64,000 bases of DNA from Gemmatales bacterium. GTDB taxonomy: Bacteria; Planctomycetota; Planctomycetia; Gemmatales; HRBIN36. Within the stretch, counting starts at the first letter, position 1; the number at the start of each line of letters is the position of its first letter. Of the stretch, positions 8,816 through 16,646 are shown piece after piece. The position numbers were made by a program, and so were the translations under genes. The stretch spans positions 62,001 to 126,000 of the forward strand of contig JANXCQ010000010.1 of assembly GCA_025060195.1 (NCBI GenBank), written 5' to 3'. The notes beneath the pieces were generated by a model. The model saw only the letters and a program-made list of their open reading frames with translations, was not told the DNA's origin and did no database searches.

Positions 8816-9238
8816 ATGAAAAAAGACCATGGCAAGGAATCTCCTCGAAAGCCCGAAAGCCGTAAAACTTCGGGCCTGAAAGCGCAAGAGTTGGAGTTTT
8901 TCAAGAAACTACTCCAAGACTTACGGCAACGCTATGCGCGAAAAGTGGAAGATCTCGCGGAGGAAGCTTTCACTCCAGATGCAGGAGGAGTGTCGGCTTC
9001 GCCGAGTCACCTGGGAGACGTCGGCTTCGACTATTACAGTCAGGACGTGTCTTTAGATTTGCTCCAAAGTGAGCGGGAAGTGTTGTGGGAAATTGACGAG
9101 GCGTTATCGCGGATCGCAAATGGGACGTACGGCCTATGTGAAGAATGTGGAGAACCAATAGCGCGGGAGCGTCTGGAGCTTCTGCCTTACACCCGCTACT
9201 GCATTCATTGTGCCAGGAAACTGGAATCGGAATCATGA
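8816..9238 (+). CDS. DksA/TraR-family C4 zinc-finger protein
   Basis: 140-aa DksA-like regulator. A basic N terminus is followed by a coiled coil (LKAQELEFFKKLLQDLRQRYARK), then helical DVSLDLLQSEREVLWEIDEALSRIANGTYG, then the zinc finger CEECGEPIARERLELLPYTRYCIHC (C-X2-C-X17-C-X2-C). DksA proteins insert into the RNA polymerase secondary channel; whether this one does so is inferred. ATG 8816 has GGAGG 10 bp upstream; a longer TTG start at 8774 is less likely. The stop overlaps the lspA start by ATGA. Confidence 0.92.
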   Translation: MKKDHGKESPRKPESRKTSGLKAQELEFFKKLLQDLRQRYARKVEDLAEEAFTPDAGGVSASPSHLGDVGFDYYSQDVSLDLLQSEREVLWEIDEALSRIANGTYGLCEECGEPIARERLELLPYTRYCIHCARKLESES

Positions 9239-9780
9239 GTGCTCCCTGTCCTGGCCGCTGGATGTTTTGGTTGCTGACGCTGATAGTGTTCAGCCTGGAC
9301 TTGGGAACGAAAGCGTGGGTTCAGTGGTACTTGCCAGTCGGCCACGGGCGTGCGTTTCTATTCGGCGCATTGCGTGTGTATCACTTGCCCGAGGTGAACC
9401 AAGGGGCGTTCTTGTCCTTGGGCCGCCAATGGGGGCCGACCGCTAATCTCGTTTTTGCGAGTATCAGCGTATTGGTGAGCTTGATGATCCTGGCCGCGTA
9501 CAACCGACCAGCGATTCGCCGCAGGGCCTTTTTATCGGCAGCGCTCGGCTGCATTCTTGGTGGGGCGTTAGGTAACCTTCATGACCGTCTGCGTTTCGGT
9601 GGGGTGCGGGACTTCCTGCAACTTTTTCTGCCATTGGGATCGAATGAATTTATTCCCCTCACTGGCGTGTTCAACTTAGCGGATAGCGCGTTATTGACAG
9701 GCGCGGCCATGTTATTGCTATCGAGTTGGCGTGAGGCTCCTGCAGTGCCTCAAGCGGCTGAATCACCGACCCCAACATAA
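9235..9780 (+). CDS. lspA: Lipoprotein signal peptidase (prolipoprotein signal peptidase II)
   Basis: Inner-membrane aspartyl protease that removes signal peptides from prolipoproteins after lipidation. Four hydrophobic segments are visible in 181 aa. Conserved boxes are FSLDLGTKAWVQWYL at residues 16-30, NQGAFLSLG, the GNLHDRL box with the first catalytic Asp, and FNLADSAL with the second. The start ATG overlaps the dksA-like stop by 4 bp; a frame opening at 9145 is only the upstream overlap. Several lipoproteins in the window (DUF4349, the 48-aa protein) would be clients. Confidence 0.95.
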   Translation: MSAPCPGRWMFWLLTLIVFSLDLGTKAWVQWYLPVGHGRAFLFGALRVYHLPEVNQGAFLSLGRQWGPTANLVFASISVLVSLMILAAYNRPAIRRRAFLSAALGCILGGALGNLHDRLRFGGVRDFLQLFLPLGSNEFIPLTGVFNLADSALLTGAAMLLLSSWREAPAVPQAAESPTPT

Positions 9781-10124
9781 CGCGGCAGGCCCCAAGGCAT
9801 GACTTGTGTTTCTAGCTCGTACAACTGAGCATGAGGCTAAGTTCACAGGTCTGATCGGACGCGGGGCTGGCTATCTATCTGGCTACCTTGCTCCTGGAAT
9901 CGCTGGACAATTCCGCGAAACCTGCGTATGCTGTTATGCGCATAGTTCTCTGGATTCATGCTTTCCAAGGGCGTGCACCGGTGCTGGGGCTGCTACCGCA
10001 TTGCTGTGCGGCATCCGCACAACAGCGGTTGCCTTCCAGCGCCAGCTTCAAAGCTGGCAACAGCGCAAACCGGTAATTGAGCGCCGCCCGCTACCCTAAC
10101 CTGCGGAACTAGGGCACAACTTTC
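9781..10124. other. Intergenic region with hairpins, no gene seen
   Basis: No credible coding frame occurs between lspA and tRNA-Gln. Two inverted repeats are visible: a TGTGCGG/CCGCACA stem around 10003-10022, and GCCAGCTT-CA-AAGCTGGC at 10041-10058. Neither has a T-tract, so they are not classic intrinsic terminators. Confidence 0.45.
10041..10058. repeat. Perfect inverted repeat, 8-bp arms
   Basis: GCCAGCTT and AAGCTGGC are separated by two bases, giving a hairpin with at least seven stable base pairs. It lies 67 bp before tRNA-Gln. With no run of T after it, it could be a processing or attenuation structure rather than a terminator. Confidence 0.5.
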
Positions 10125-10195
10125 TGGGGAGTGGTGTAACGGTAGCACAGCAGACTCTGGATCTGCGTGTCTAGGTTCGAATCCTAGCTCCCCAG
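10125..10195 (+). tRNA. tRNA-Gln (anticodon CTG)
   Basis: A cloverleaf can be folded by hand. The acceptor TGGGGAG pairs with CTCCCCA (10188-10194) and the discriminator is G10195. The anticodon stem GCAGA/TCTGC encloses the loop CTCTGGA, with CTG at positions 34-36. The T arm is CTAGG-TTCGAAT-CCTAG. CCA is not encoded. It reads CAG codons and marks the left border of the pseudogene-rich zone, a common integration site for mobile DNA. Confidence 0.93.
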
Positions 10196-10247
10196 CTTGC
10201 TCACTGGTTTTTCGTTTCGCCAGCTTGGCGCCGAATTATCGCCTATT

Positions 10248-10269
10248 CGGTGCATGGTATCATGCACCG
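10248..10269. repeat. Perfect inverted repeat, 9-bp arms with 4-base loop
   Basis: CGGTGCATG and CATGCACCG flank GTAT, 52 bp after the tRNA. No T-tract follows. It could serve as a tRNA 3' processing or termination structure, or as a protein-binding palindrome. Confidence 0.5.
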
Positions 10270-10444
10270 GGCGCTATTCATTTGTCGGGAGCTCGCCCAT
10301 ACTAAGAACGCTGCGCGTCGAGGCTTGGTATTGAATTTACCTGGGCATAATGGGAATTTAGCTCGGCTGCCAGCATGTAAGGAAAGAGGGGGCGGATATA
10401 CGTTGGAATTGACGGTAGCATTTCGTAGGTCGAATTGCGCTGGC

Positions 10445-10755
10445 ATGCGACGGCGCGATTTCTTGCGATTGGGTTTGTGCATGCTGACAGCTTTGACCCA
10501 GGCCGGCATGAGTCGAGCGCGGCAGCAAGCGCCATCGGCTTGGCCGAAAGATACCTCAGTAATCTGGCTCTGACTCGGTGGCGGACCCAGCCATATTGAG
10601 ACGTTCGATCCCAAAATGGATGCACCCGTCGGGTTTCGCAGCACTACGGGCGAAGTGAAAACCACGTTACCGGGGATCACCTTCGGCGGTACTTTCCCGC
10701 AATTGGCAGCCCGTGCTCACCGCATCGCTGTGGTGCGCAGTTTCTCGCACACTAG
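10445..10755 (+). pseudogene. DUF1501 protein, N-terminal fragment with in-frame TGA
   Basis: The start MRRRDFLRLG is a Tat-like leader typical of planctomycete DUF1501 (sulfatase-like) proteins. After VIWL a TGA at 10571-10573 interrupts the frame, and the same frame continues with LGGGPSHIETFDPKMDAP and LPGITFGGTFPQLAARAHRIAVVRSFSHT, which is the family's signature N terminus. The frame is then cut by the IS element at 10756. DUF1501 proteins are about 400-480 aa, so at least three quarters is missing. The sequence after the IS does not resume the gene although a CTAG duplication flanks the IS. The gene was therefore probably truncated before the insertion. Confidence 0.85.
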
Positions 10756-11637
10756 GCTGTGTTGACAAATCCTTGCTGTTTCGGTTGGCTCTCTGGGTAA
10801 GCTCATGCTATCCCCAAACAGAACGGAGTCTTCGTCATGGAGCAGGTGCGTTGGTTACTCACGGACGAAATCTGGCAAATGCTCGAAGCCATCATCCGCA
10901 GTATCAAGTCGGCAGCGGGCGCTCCCCCAATTACGCCCGACCGTCTCTTCCGGGAGGCGAGCTTGTATCGGGCACGCGTGGGCTGCCCCGGGCGTGATCT
11001 CCCTAAGTGCTTCGGCTCCTGGAACGCGGTTTCTCAGCGCTTCCGCCGTTGGGAAAAGAAAGGCATCTGGAAAGCCCTGTGCGAGCGGCTCCCGAAAGAC
11101 CAGCTCGGGGCCATCAAGAACTTGTTTGTGGCTAGCACCCTCGTTCGAGCTCACGCCCACGCTGCGGGAGCCGCAGCCAAAAGGGGGTCAAGCGGCACAG
11201 GGGCTGGGTCGCAGTCGTGGCGGCTTCAGCACGAAGATGCACGTGGCGGCAGCGGACGCGAGCACCCCTTTGCGTATCGTGCTGACACCGGGTCAGCCAC
11301 ATGCATCTACGGTAGTGGAGGCCGTGCTGGAGGCAGTGCCCGACACCTGTCCTATCGAGGCTGCGGTGATGGACAAGGCTTACGACAGCGAGGCGATCCG
11401 CGTGCGGCTTCAGGCGTGCCGGATTCGGCCGGTGATACCCACCAGGCGCCACCGTCGGCAGCAGCCTGGCTTCGACCGGGAACTATATCGGCGACGAAAT
11501 TGTGTAGAACGCCTGGTTGGGCACCTGAAGCAATTTCGCGCGGTAGCCACGCGCTATGAGAAACTGGCGTGCACGTTTCTGGCGCTGGTTCAAGTGGTCG
11601 CAGCGTTCCTCATGGCCCGCCAATTCGTCAACACGGG
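10756..11637 (+). mobile_element. IS5-family (IS427-like group) insertion sequence, 882 bp, probably dead
   Basis: The ends carry imperfect inverted repeats sharing GTGTTGAC and AAT (left GCTGTGTTGACAAAT, right in reverse CCCGTGTTGACGAAT). Both ends are bordered by CTAG (10752-10755 and 11638-11641), fitting the 4-bp YTAR duplication of IS5-family elements. It encodes one two-frame transposase. The boundaries are read by eye and the outermost two or three bases are uncertain. Confidence 0.8.
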
Positions 11638-11641
11638 CTAG
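10837..11641 (+). pseudogene. IS5-family DDE transposase in two frames, first catalytic Asp replaced
   Basis: Frame one starts MEQVRWLLTDEIWQMLE with the DUF4096-type N domain and reaches AGAAAKRG. The continuation QAAQGLGRSRGGFSTKMH lies in the +1 frame, with the change at AAAAGGGGG (11179-11187). The second Asp (VMDKAYDS) and the Glu (NCVERLVGHLKQFRAVATRYEK) of the DDE triad are present. At the first Asp position the sequence is FVASTLVRAH, giving Ala (codon GCT, 11131-11133) where the family has FxDSTxVRAH. The final TAG (11639-11641) lies in the target duplication. Programmed frameshifting is known in this group, normally -1, so this +1 break may be a mutation. Confidence 0.85.
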
Positions 11642-11788
11642 ACTCCTTCCATATTATGACACGCAAAGTAAGCAAATTATTGACATGTATGACTATGCTG
11701 CATCCTCTCAGGAGCCGAGCGAAATAAAGGGTCTGCCAACATATAACCTGTCCTTGAAGTAGGGTTCGATCGAAGACTAATTGACGGA

Positions 11789-12240
11789 TTAGATTCCTGC
11801 AAACGGCGTGGCTGTGAACCCCACGACGCGAAGGTTGGGATTGATGATCCGGGCGTCAGCCAGGAACTGCCGGTACAAGCCGTCGCCGTCCGGCGAGATG
11901 AGATGGGCCTCGTCGACGATGACCAGGTCGAAGGGGGCGAACTCGCAGGCCCGGTGGCAGACCGACTGGATGCCGGCGATGATGATTGGCGCGTGTCGCT
12001 TCCGCCGCTTGAGGCCCGCCGAGTAAATGCCGAAGCGGACCTCGGGGCAGACGGGGGTGAGCTTATCGGCGGTCTGCTCGAGCAGTTCCTTGACGTGAGG
12101 CAGGACCAGCAGCCGGCCGTCGCAGGGGGTCGCCGCCTCCTTGCAGCTCGTGGCCATGACCGGCGTCTTGCCGTCTGCCGTTGGGATGACGACGCAGGGG
12201 TTGTCGTCCAGTATAAAATAAGACTGTCGCAAGCCGGAAT
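11789..12240 (-). pseudogene. Phage/plasmid-type DEAD/DEAH helicase, internal fragment
   Basis: About 148 residues of a superfamily 2 helicase core. A degenerate Walker A (VVIPTADGKTPVMA, with ADGKT for GxGKT) is followed by LLVLPHVKELLEQ, YSAGLKRR, IIIAGIQSV, the DEAH box DLVIVDEAHLI and motif III GFTATP. The frame then stops at 11789, so the C-terminal helicase domain is absent. The N-terminal DYQxxA-type region is also missing upstream. It is a remnant, probably from a prophage or integrated plasmid. Confidence 0.8.
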
Positions 12241-12258
12241 CGAAGAAGAATCGCTTCC

Positions 12259-12669
12259 ATGAACTATCACACAGGCTTGATCTTAGCTTCCCTGGTTTGC
12301 TATGGATTTATCGCTCTCATTCGGCTGACATGTCTCATGAGGCGATTGCCTCCGAATGAAGTAATCACCCTCACACTTCATTCTTCAATGTTCCTTCTGG
12401 CACCCCTGAGTTTGATTTTTAAAGACCTTTGTCCAGCACCGTTTGGATCAGCGCGCCCCAAATATCTTCGGCCATGGCAACGCTGCAAGTATCTTACAGG
12501 CGTGTTTCTGATTTCATTGGGAGGAGGATTTGTACTCGCTTCTATTCTTATTCTGGCAGAAGATGATGTTCCCTGGATTGCATTAGTCATGGATTTTAAT
12601 TTGGCTGTATGCGCGTATGGCCTTTACCTGTGTCGGGTCAACCGAGGGTTACCGCAGTCCAAATATTAG
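12259..12669 (+). CDS. Putative four-helix membrane protein, 136 aa
   Basis: No family recognised. Four hydrophobic segments are evident: residues about 5-27, 35-56, 75-98 and 103-123, with polar loops (SARPKYLRPWQRCKY). The start ATG 12259 has only a weak purine-rich upstream stretch. Base composition is more AT-rich than in flanking genes. It lies, on the opposite strand, between two broken phage-type genes. It could be a cargo gene or a spurious frame; its length and hydropathy favour a real gene. Confidence 0.5.
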   Translation: MNYHTGLILASLVCYGFIALIRLTCLMRRLPPNEVITLTLHSSMFLLAPLSLIFKDLCPAPFGSARPKYLRPWQRCKYLTGVFLISLGGGFVLASILILAEDDVPWIALVMDFNLAVCAYGLYLCRVNRGLPQSKY

Positions 12670-13229
12670 CAGATTGGTGTAGGCATTCCGCGTGGCGAAC
12701 AGCACCACTCGCGAACGAGATCTGCCGCGTGCTTGTTCAGCCGGGGTGAGTAGCGGTCGTAGGGCGAGGATTCCGTGTCCTCGAAGCGTTCGACCTCGGA
12801 ATGGGCGATGAGGAAGATCATCATGCCGCGCTCGTGGCGCAGGGCGTTGAGATGGTCGATGATCTCGCGCCAGAACGACAGGGCATGGACGTAGCCGCCA
12901 TCGACCTTCTCGATGGAGCTGACCCCGTACTGCCGGCACAGGGCATCGCAGATGAGCCGCTCGAGCCAGTCGAGCGAGTCGAGGACGAACGTTTCGTAGT
13001 CGTGCGGCTGGGTGCGGAGTTCGCCCAGGGTGGCCAGGACTTCGTCATAGATGGTCGCCAGGGGGAACTTGTCGGCGGCGATCGGGTCGAGCCCATCTTC
13101 GGTGAGGACGAAAATGGAGTGGGGCCTCTGCGATCCGAGGGTGGTTTTGCCCACGCCCTCGGTGCCGTAGACCAGAATCCGCGGCGGCTTGGGGGTGATG
13201 CCGCGTTGCACTCGGGCCAGAAGGCTCAT
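12666..13229 (-). pseudogene. Phage-type AAA nucleotide-binding protein (AAA_24-like), C-terminally truncated and frameshifted
   Basis: The start MSLLARVQRGITPKPPRILVYGTEGVGKTTLGSQ carries the Walker A GTEGVGKT. FVLDSLDWLERLICD (Walker B-like) and MMIFLIAHSEVERFED follow, matching phage recombination-associated P-loop proteins. At LNKHAADLVREW the expected continuation is displaced: VLFATRNAYTN occurs in another frame, so a small deletion has shifted the end, and the protein stops soon after. The family normally continues a further 50-80 residues. The frame extends upstream of 13229 only by chance overlap. Confidence 0.78.
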
Positions 13230-13235
13230 GCGCTG

Positions 13236-14603
13236 GGCTCCCGCGGGGAACCCGCAGCCGCCTGGCTCCTGGATCGCTGCCTGGCTTATCTGCACGACCG
13301 CAAAAGTTGGGAAGGCGCGTCCCCGCGACCTTTGCACCTCGTGGGAATCAATCTCGCCTCATGTCAATTTGCCACCACGCCACGCTTGCATGAAGCCGCA
13401 GCCTTAGTCATCCACGCTGCCTCCCCACCTGGGGCCGAGTATCTAACAAAATCAGATTGGGTCGAATACGCCCGCCGAAGCGGACACGTATTGCTCCATC
13501 AACTGTCCGCCGAACAGGTAGACACCGTCGTTAAGATGTTGAACGTGAAGTCATAGGCAATACCTGGAGAGAACGTCCATCGGCTCGATTTAGTCGCGCA
13601 GGAGCCGTTATTAGCAGGTATCAGCCACTATAACCTCAACTGGATTTAAACGGGCGGGCTCGACCGAATCGTGGCCCGTCAGCCAATCGTGGCGGTAGCG
13701 CTCCGTAGCGACGACAAGGCAGTTCGGTTTCTGACAGACCCGGCAGCACTGGCCGTGATTCGTATCGGCTCAGGAGTCGTCGTCATTGACCAGGTAAATT
13801 GGCACGGCAACTTCACCTCGGCGGAACTCCGACGACGCGCCTCGCAATATCTGACACAACTGCTCACCAACCTGGGCGGCGCAGGCACCGCCACCCTGCA
13901 AACTATCGCCGCTGATGCCCTTCAAGCGGATAAAGATACCTTGGCCCTGTGGCACTTCGAGGACGAGAACCATTTGCCCAGAATCCTCGATTACGGCCAC
14001 CGCGGATTGGACATGCACGCCCGCGACGGCATGAAGATTGTGGGCGGGCGTTCCCGCCACGGCGTTTACTTTCCGGGAGGTCGGGCCCACGCAAACAACC
14101 CTAACTACGTCCTGCAAACTGAAGAGTTAACATATCTGGTGCGGCTCAAGGATGGTCGGTTACTGTGTGTCGATCGCCTCGATAGCGGCACTCCTTACGG
14201 ACATAGCTTCAGCCACGACGACGGTAAGACTTAGACGGAGACGAAAAATCTCGAAGGTGCTTACTCGGTCCAGCCGAGCCAGGATATATCCGAAGAGGGC
14301 GTGCTTCTGCTCAGCGGGGGCCGACCCGGTTTATTCCTCTGGCTCAATCGTGCAGGCGACGTTCGTCGTTGGGACCGCCTCGACTTGCAAGCCCATCATA
14401 ACCAATGGGTCAAGACCGACCCCATTATAAAGGCCCAACCCGCTTTCGACTCGAACACCTCATCTTATACCGAGGTGCGCATGCTCGACCAACGGAGTTT
14501 CGTGGTGATTTACGATCGCTTGGCCCATGGTTGGCGTGCCATTCCCCCAGACAGCACCGAGACGAATTCCATCTGGGTAGTACGTGGCACCGTCGCACAC
14601 TAG
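13236..14603 (+). pseudogene. Secreted glycoside hydrolase/sialidase-like protein, 5'-truncated, three in-frame stops
   Basis: One frame reads protein-like for about 450 codons but is broken by TAG 13554-13556, TAA 13647-13649 and TAG 14232-14234. Recognisable parts, in order: GHVLLHQLSAEQVDTVVKML and LVAQEPLLAGISHYNLNW, resembling the amidotransferase-like segment of planctomycete glycosidases. Then TLALWHFEDENHLPRILDYGHRGLD, a LamG-like entry. Then a BNR/sialidase propeller with VRLKDGRLLCVDR, GHSFSHDDGKT and TETKNLEG on either side of the third stop, and the natural-looking end SIWVVRGTV. The 5' end abuts the AAA fragment, so the N terminus is lost. The third stop replaces an expected Trp (TGG to TAG). 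Confidence 0.78.
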
Positions 14604-14736
14604 GACCGAAGGACTATCGGTGCCAGAGCTGGAATCGTAAGTCGTATGAGGTTATGAGATGCAATGCATCCGAGGCTACGGCACGGTTGCTCATGTCCGT
14701 GCTTAGAATGGTAATGCCGTTCGGGAGGCACAAGGG

Positions 14737-14979
14737 ATGAGTACCTTGCAAAGCCTGGGCTGGATGCTAATGCTCCTCGGTGCGATGCTCGTCCTTGTTG
14801 GCGTGGCTCTCGTAATCACGCCGAAAGTCCCCTGGCTGGGCCGACTCCCCGGCGACATCGTCATTGAACGCGACGGCGTACGGATTTACATTCCCATTGT
14901 GACCTGCCTGCTGCTGAGTGTGTTACTTAGCCTGGCGCTTTGGGTGATTCAGTGGTGGACACGTCGGGGAGGCCCGTAA
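14737..14979 (+). CDS. DUF2905 small membrane protein
   Basis: 80-aa inner-membrane protein with two hydrophobic helices (residues 5-28 and 53-75) separated by the hallmark LGRLPGDIVIERDGVRIYIPI loop. A GGGAGG site lies 8 bp before ATG 14737. Function unknown. Its 3' end overlaps the convergent YggS gene by 53 bp. Confidence 0.9.
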   Translation: MSTLQSLGWMLMLLGAMLVLVGVALVITPKVPWLGRLPGDIVIERDGVRIYIPIVTCLLLSVLLSLALWVIQWWTRRGGP

Positions 14980-15661
14980 ACAAAGCGGTGCCGATGCGTA
15001 TCAGGGTGGCGCCTTCCAGGATGGCGCCGCGAAAGTCGCCACTCATGCCCATCGAAAGATGATGCAGAGTATGGGGCGTACCAAGTAAGCGGATGGCTAA
15101 TCGGTCGCGCAACTCGCGAAGCCGCGCGAACGTGGGACGGGCAGTTTCGTGGTCGGTGCCCAACGGCGCTAGCGTCATCAATCCCCTGACGCGGACGTAC
15201 TGCAGGTCGGCCAACGTATCGGGGAGGCGTGGTTCGTCGGCAGCGGCAAAACCATGCTTCGACGATTCCCCGCTCAGGTTGAACTCCAGTAGCACCTCAG
15301 CGACACGGTTACGCGCGCGGGCCTCCTCTTCGAGAGCACGCAGTAGGCGTTCGCTATCCACCGAGTGAATGAGCACCACCAGGGGCAAAGTACGAGCGAC
15401 TTTGTTGCGTTGCAGATGACCCACCAGATGCCAACGTGCTTGGGGTAGCGCTGTGGCTTTGCGCCATAACTCCTGCGGTCGGCTCTCACCCAGGTTGCTC
15501 ACGCCCAATTCCAACAATGCCGCGGCCACCTCGATATTCACCGATTTGGTCACAGCTACCAGGGTAACCTCGCCCCGGTCGCGCCCCGCTTGCTCACAGG
15601 CCGACGTAATTTGCTCCTCGATCTTCTCTAGGTTCCTGCGCAGCGTCTCGCGAATGTCCAT
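14927..15661 (-). CDS. YggS/PLPBP-family pyridoxal phosphate homeostasis protein
   Basis: Single-domain PLP-binding TIM-barrel protein that buffers PLP rather than acting as an enzyme. The PLP Lys lies in LVAVTKSVNIEVAAALLELG near residue 38. Other family motifs are LGESRPQEL, HLVGHLQRNKVARTL, VRGLMTLAPLG and the phosphate-binding end LSMGMSGDFRGAILEGATLIRIGTALFTG. The last 16 residues (LPDVSTTESPKAPG) extend past the usual end and form the overlap with DUF2905. The start at 15661 has no strong ribosome site. Confidence 0.9.
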   Translation of the reverse strand: MDIRETLRRNLEKIEEQITSACEQAGRDRGEVTLVAVTKSVNIEVAAALLELGVSNLGESRPQELWRKATALPQARWHLVGHLQRNKVARTLPLVVLIHSVDSERLLRALEEEARARNRVAEVLLEFNLSGESSKHGFAAADEPRLPDTLADLQYVRVRGLMTLAPLGTDHETARPTFARLRELRDRLAIRLLGTPHTLHHLSMGMSGDFRGAILEGATLIRIGTALFTGLPDVSTTESPKAPG

Positions 15662-15743
15662 GGGGAATCAGTTCAAAAATTACTGGCCGAGTGAGGCTAG
15701 CCGCTTTGATGGTGAGGATACTCGGCTTTGGGTTATGGTCGCA

Positions 15744-16646
15744 TTAGAGTGGGGCAGGAATATCCCGACGGTGAAAAATTTCGGCGGCCAGAATGTATCC
15801 GCTCAGTCCGACCCCCGCTAGCACCAACGGCGGACAAGTCGTCCACGAAAAATTGGGTATGGCCGGCCACCAGGTGTTTTGCAGGATGTGGAGTTGTGGC
15901 TGGTAATAGAAAAAGAGCGTGGCGGGCCGATAAGGTTCCAGCACCGGCCAGAGCTGGCCGAACAGGTTAATCAAAAACATCACCAGCAGACCCAGTAACA
16001 TTCCGCCCGCTACTTTCCAGCGTGACCGTCCTAGGGCGGAAAAGATCAAGGTGAGTCCGCTCACTGCCCAGGCCAGGGTCAGGGCGTTACACGCGGCAAT
16101 CAGGTAGCCCGACGTCACGATGTTCGGAAGCGCGAACATCCATACGCCGAGGACTGTGCCACCTAACATGGCTGCGACCAGAATGGGCAAGGTCAGCAAT
16201 TCGACCACAAGATGTGCATAGACAATCTGGCGCCGGCTGATGGGCTGGGCCAGTAATAGTTCCATAGTTCCTCGGTCAATCTCCCCGGCAATAGCCGCTG
16301 CCCCGCGAGCTACGCCCCACAGGCACAGCACAAATTGCACAAAGGGGTGCACGTAGCCGATGGTTAGCACCGTCGCCGGATCATTCAGGTTCACCAAATC
16401 ACCGCCCAGTAGGGCATGGACAATTTGCGCTGGGCCTTCGATAAAACGCTTTTCAAAGGCCTTGATTGCCCAGGGGGTCAACTGGGCCAGTGCGAACAAT
16501 TCATTGACCAAAGGCATGAATTGGCGATAGATGCGTTCAGTAATCTTGCTCCAAAGCAGTTCGTAGGCGCCCAAGATGAGGGCGGCCAGAAAAATAGGCC
16601 AGCGCCAATCGTAAAGAACCTTGCGTACCAGCGCCCAGAGGCTCAT
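15744..16646 (-). CDS. ABC-2-type transporter permease
   Basis: 300-aa permease with about six hydrophobic segments: one at residues 15-35, then a large extracytoplasmic loop, then a helical bundle (ILVAAMLGGTVLGVWMFALP, LAWAVSGLTLIFSALGRSRW, AGGMLLGLLVMFLINLFG, and a final LVLAGVGLSGYILAAEIF). The cytoplasmic motif AGEIDRGTMELLLAQPISRRQIVYA is typical of ABC-2 exporters. ATG 16646 overlaps the ATPase stop by ATGA; the frame extends upstream but inside the ATPase gene. Cargo unknown. Confidence 0.92.
   Translation of the reverse strand: MSLWALVRKVLYDWRWPIFLAALILGAYELLWSKITERIYRQFMPLVNELFALAQLTPWAIKAFEKRFIEGPAQIVHALLGGDLVNLNDPATVLTIGYVHPFVQFVLCLWGVARGAAAIAGEIDRGTMELLLAQPISRRQIVYAHLVVELLTLPILVAAMLGGTVLGVWMFALPNIVTSGYLIAACNALTLAWAVSGLTLIFSALGRSRWKVAGGMLLGLLVMFLINLFGQLWPVLEPYRPATLFFYYQPQLHILQNTWWPAIPNFSWTTCPPLVLAGVGLSGYILAAEIFHRRDIPAPL

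Noticed and set aside
10003..10058. Intrinsic terminator between lspA and tRNA-Gln
   Set aside because: Stems exist but no T-tract follows either, so I did not call a terminator.
12801..13235. Upstream part of the plus-strand frame that reaches 13556
   Set aside because: It is antisense to the phage-type P-loop gene with Walker A; only the part after about 13236 reads as a real (pseudogene) protein.
10445..14603. Stop-codon recoding (selenocysteine or reassigned stop) to explain TGA, TAG and TAA inside frames
   Set aside because: Three different stops are involved, the affected genes are otherwise truncated, and intact genes in the window use all three stops normally. Decay is simpler.
10196..14740. 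Right-hand attachment-site copy of the tRNA-Gln 3' end
   Set aside because: No second occurrence of the T-arm/acceptor sequence was seen; prophage integration at the tRNA stays an inference.
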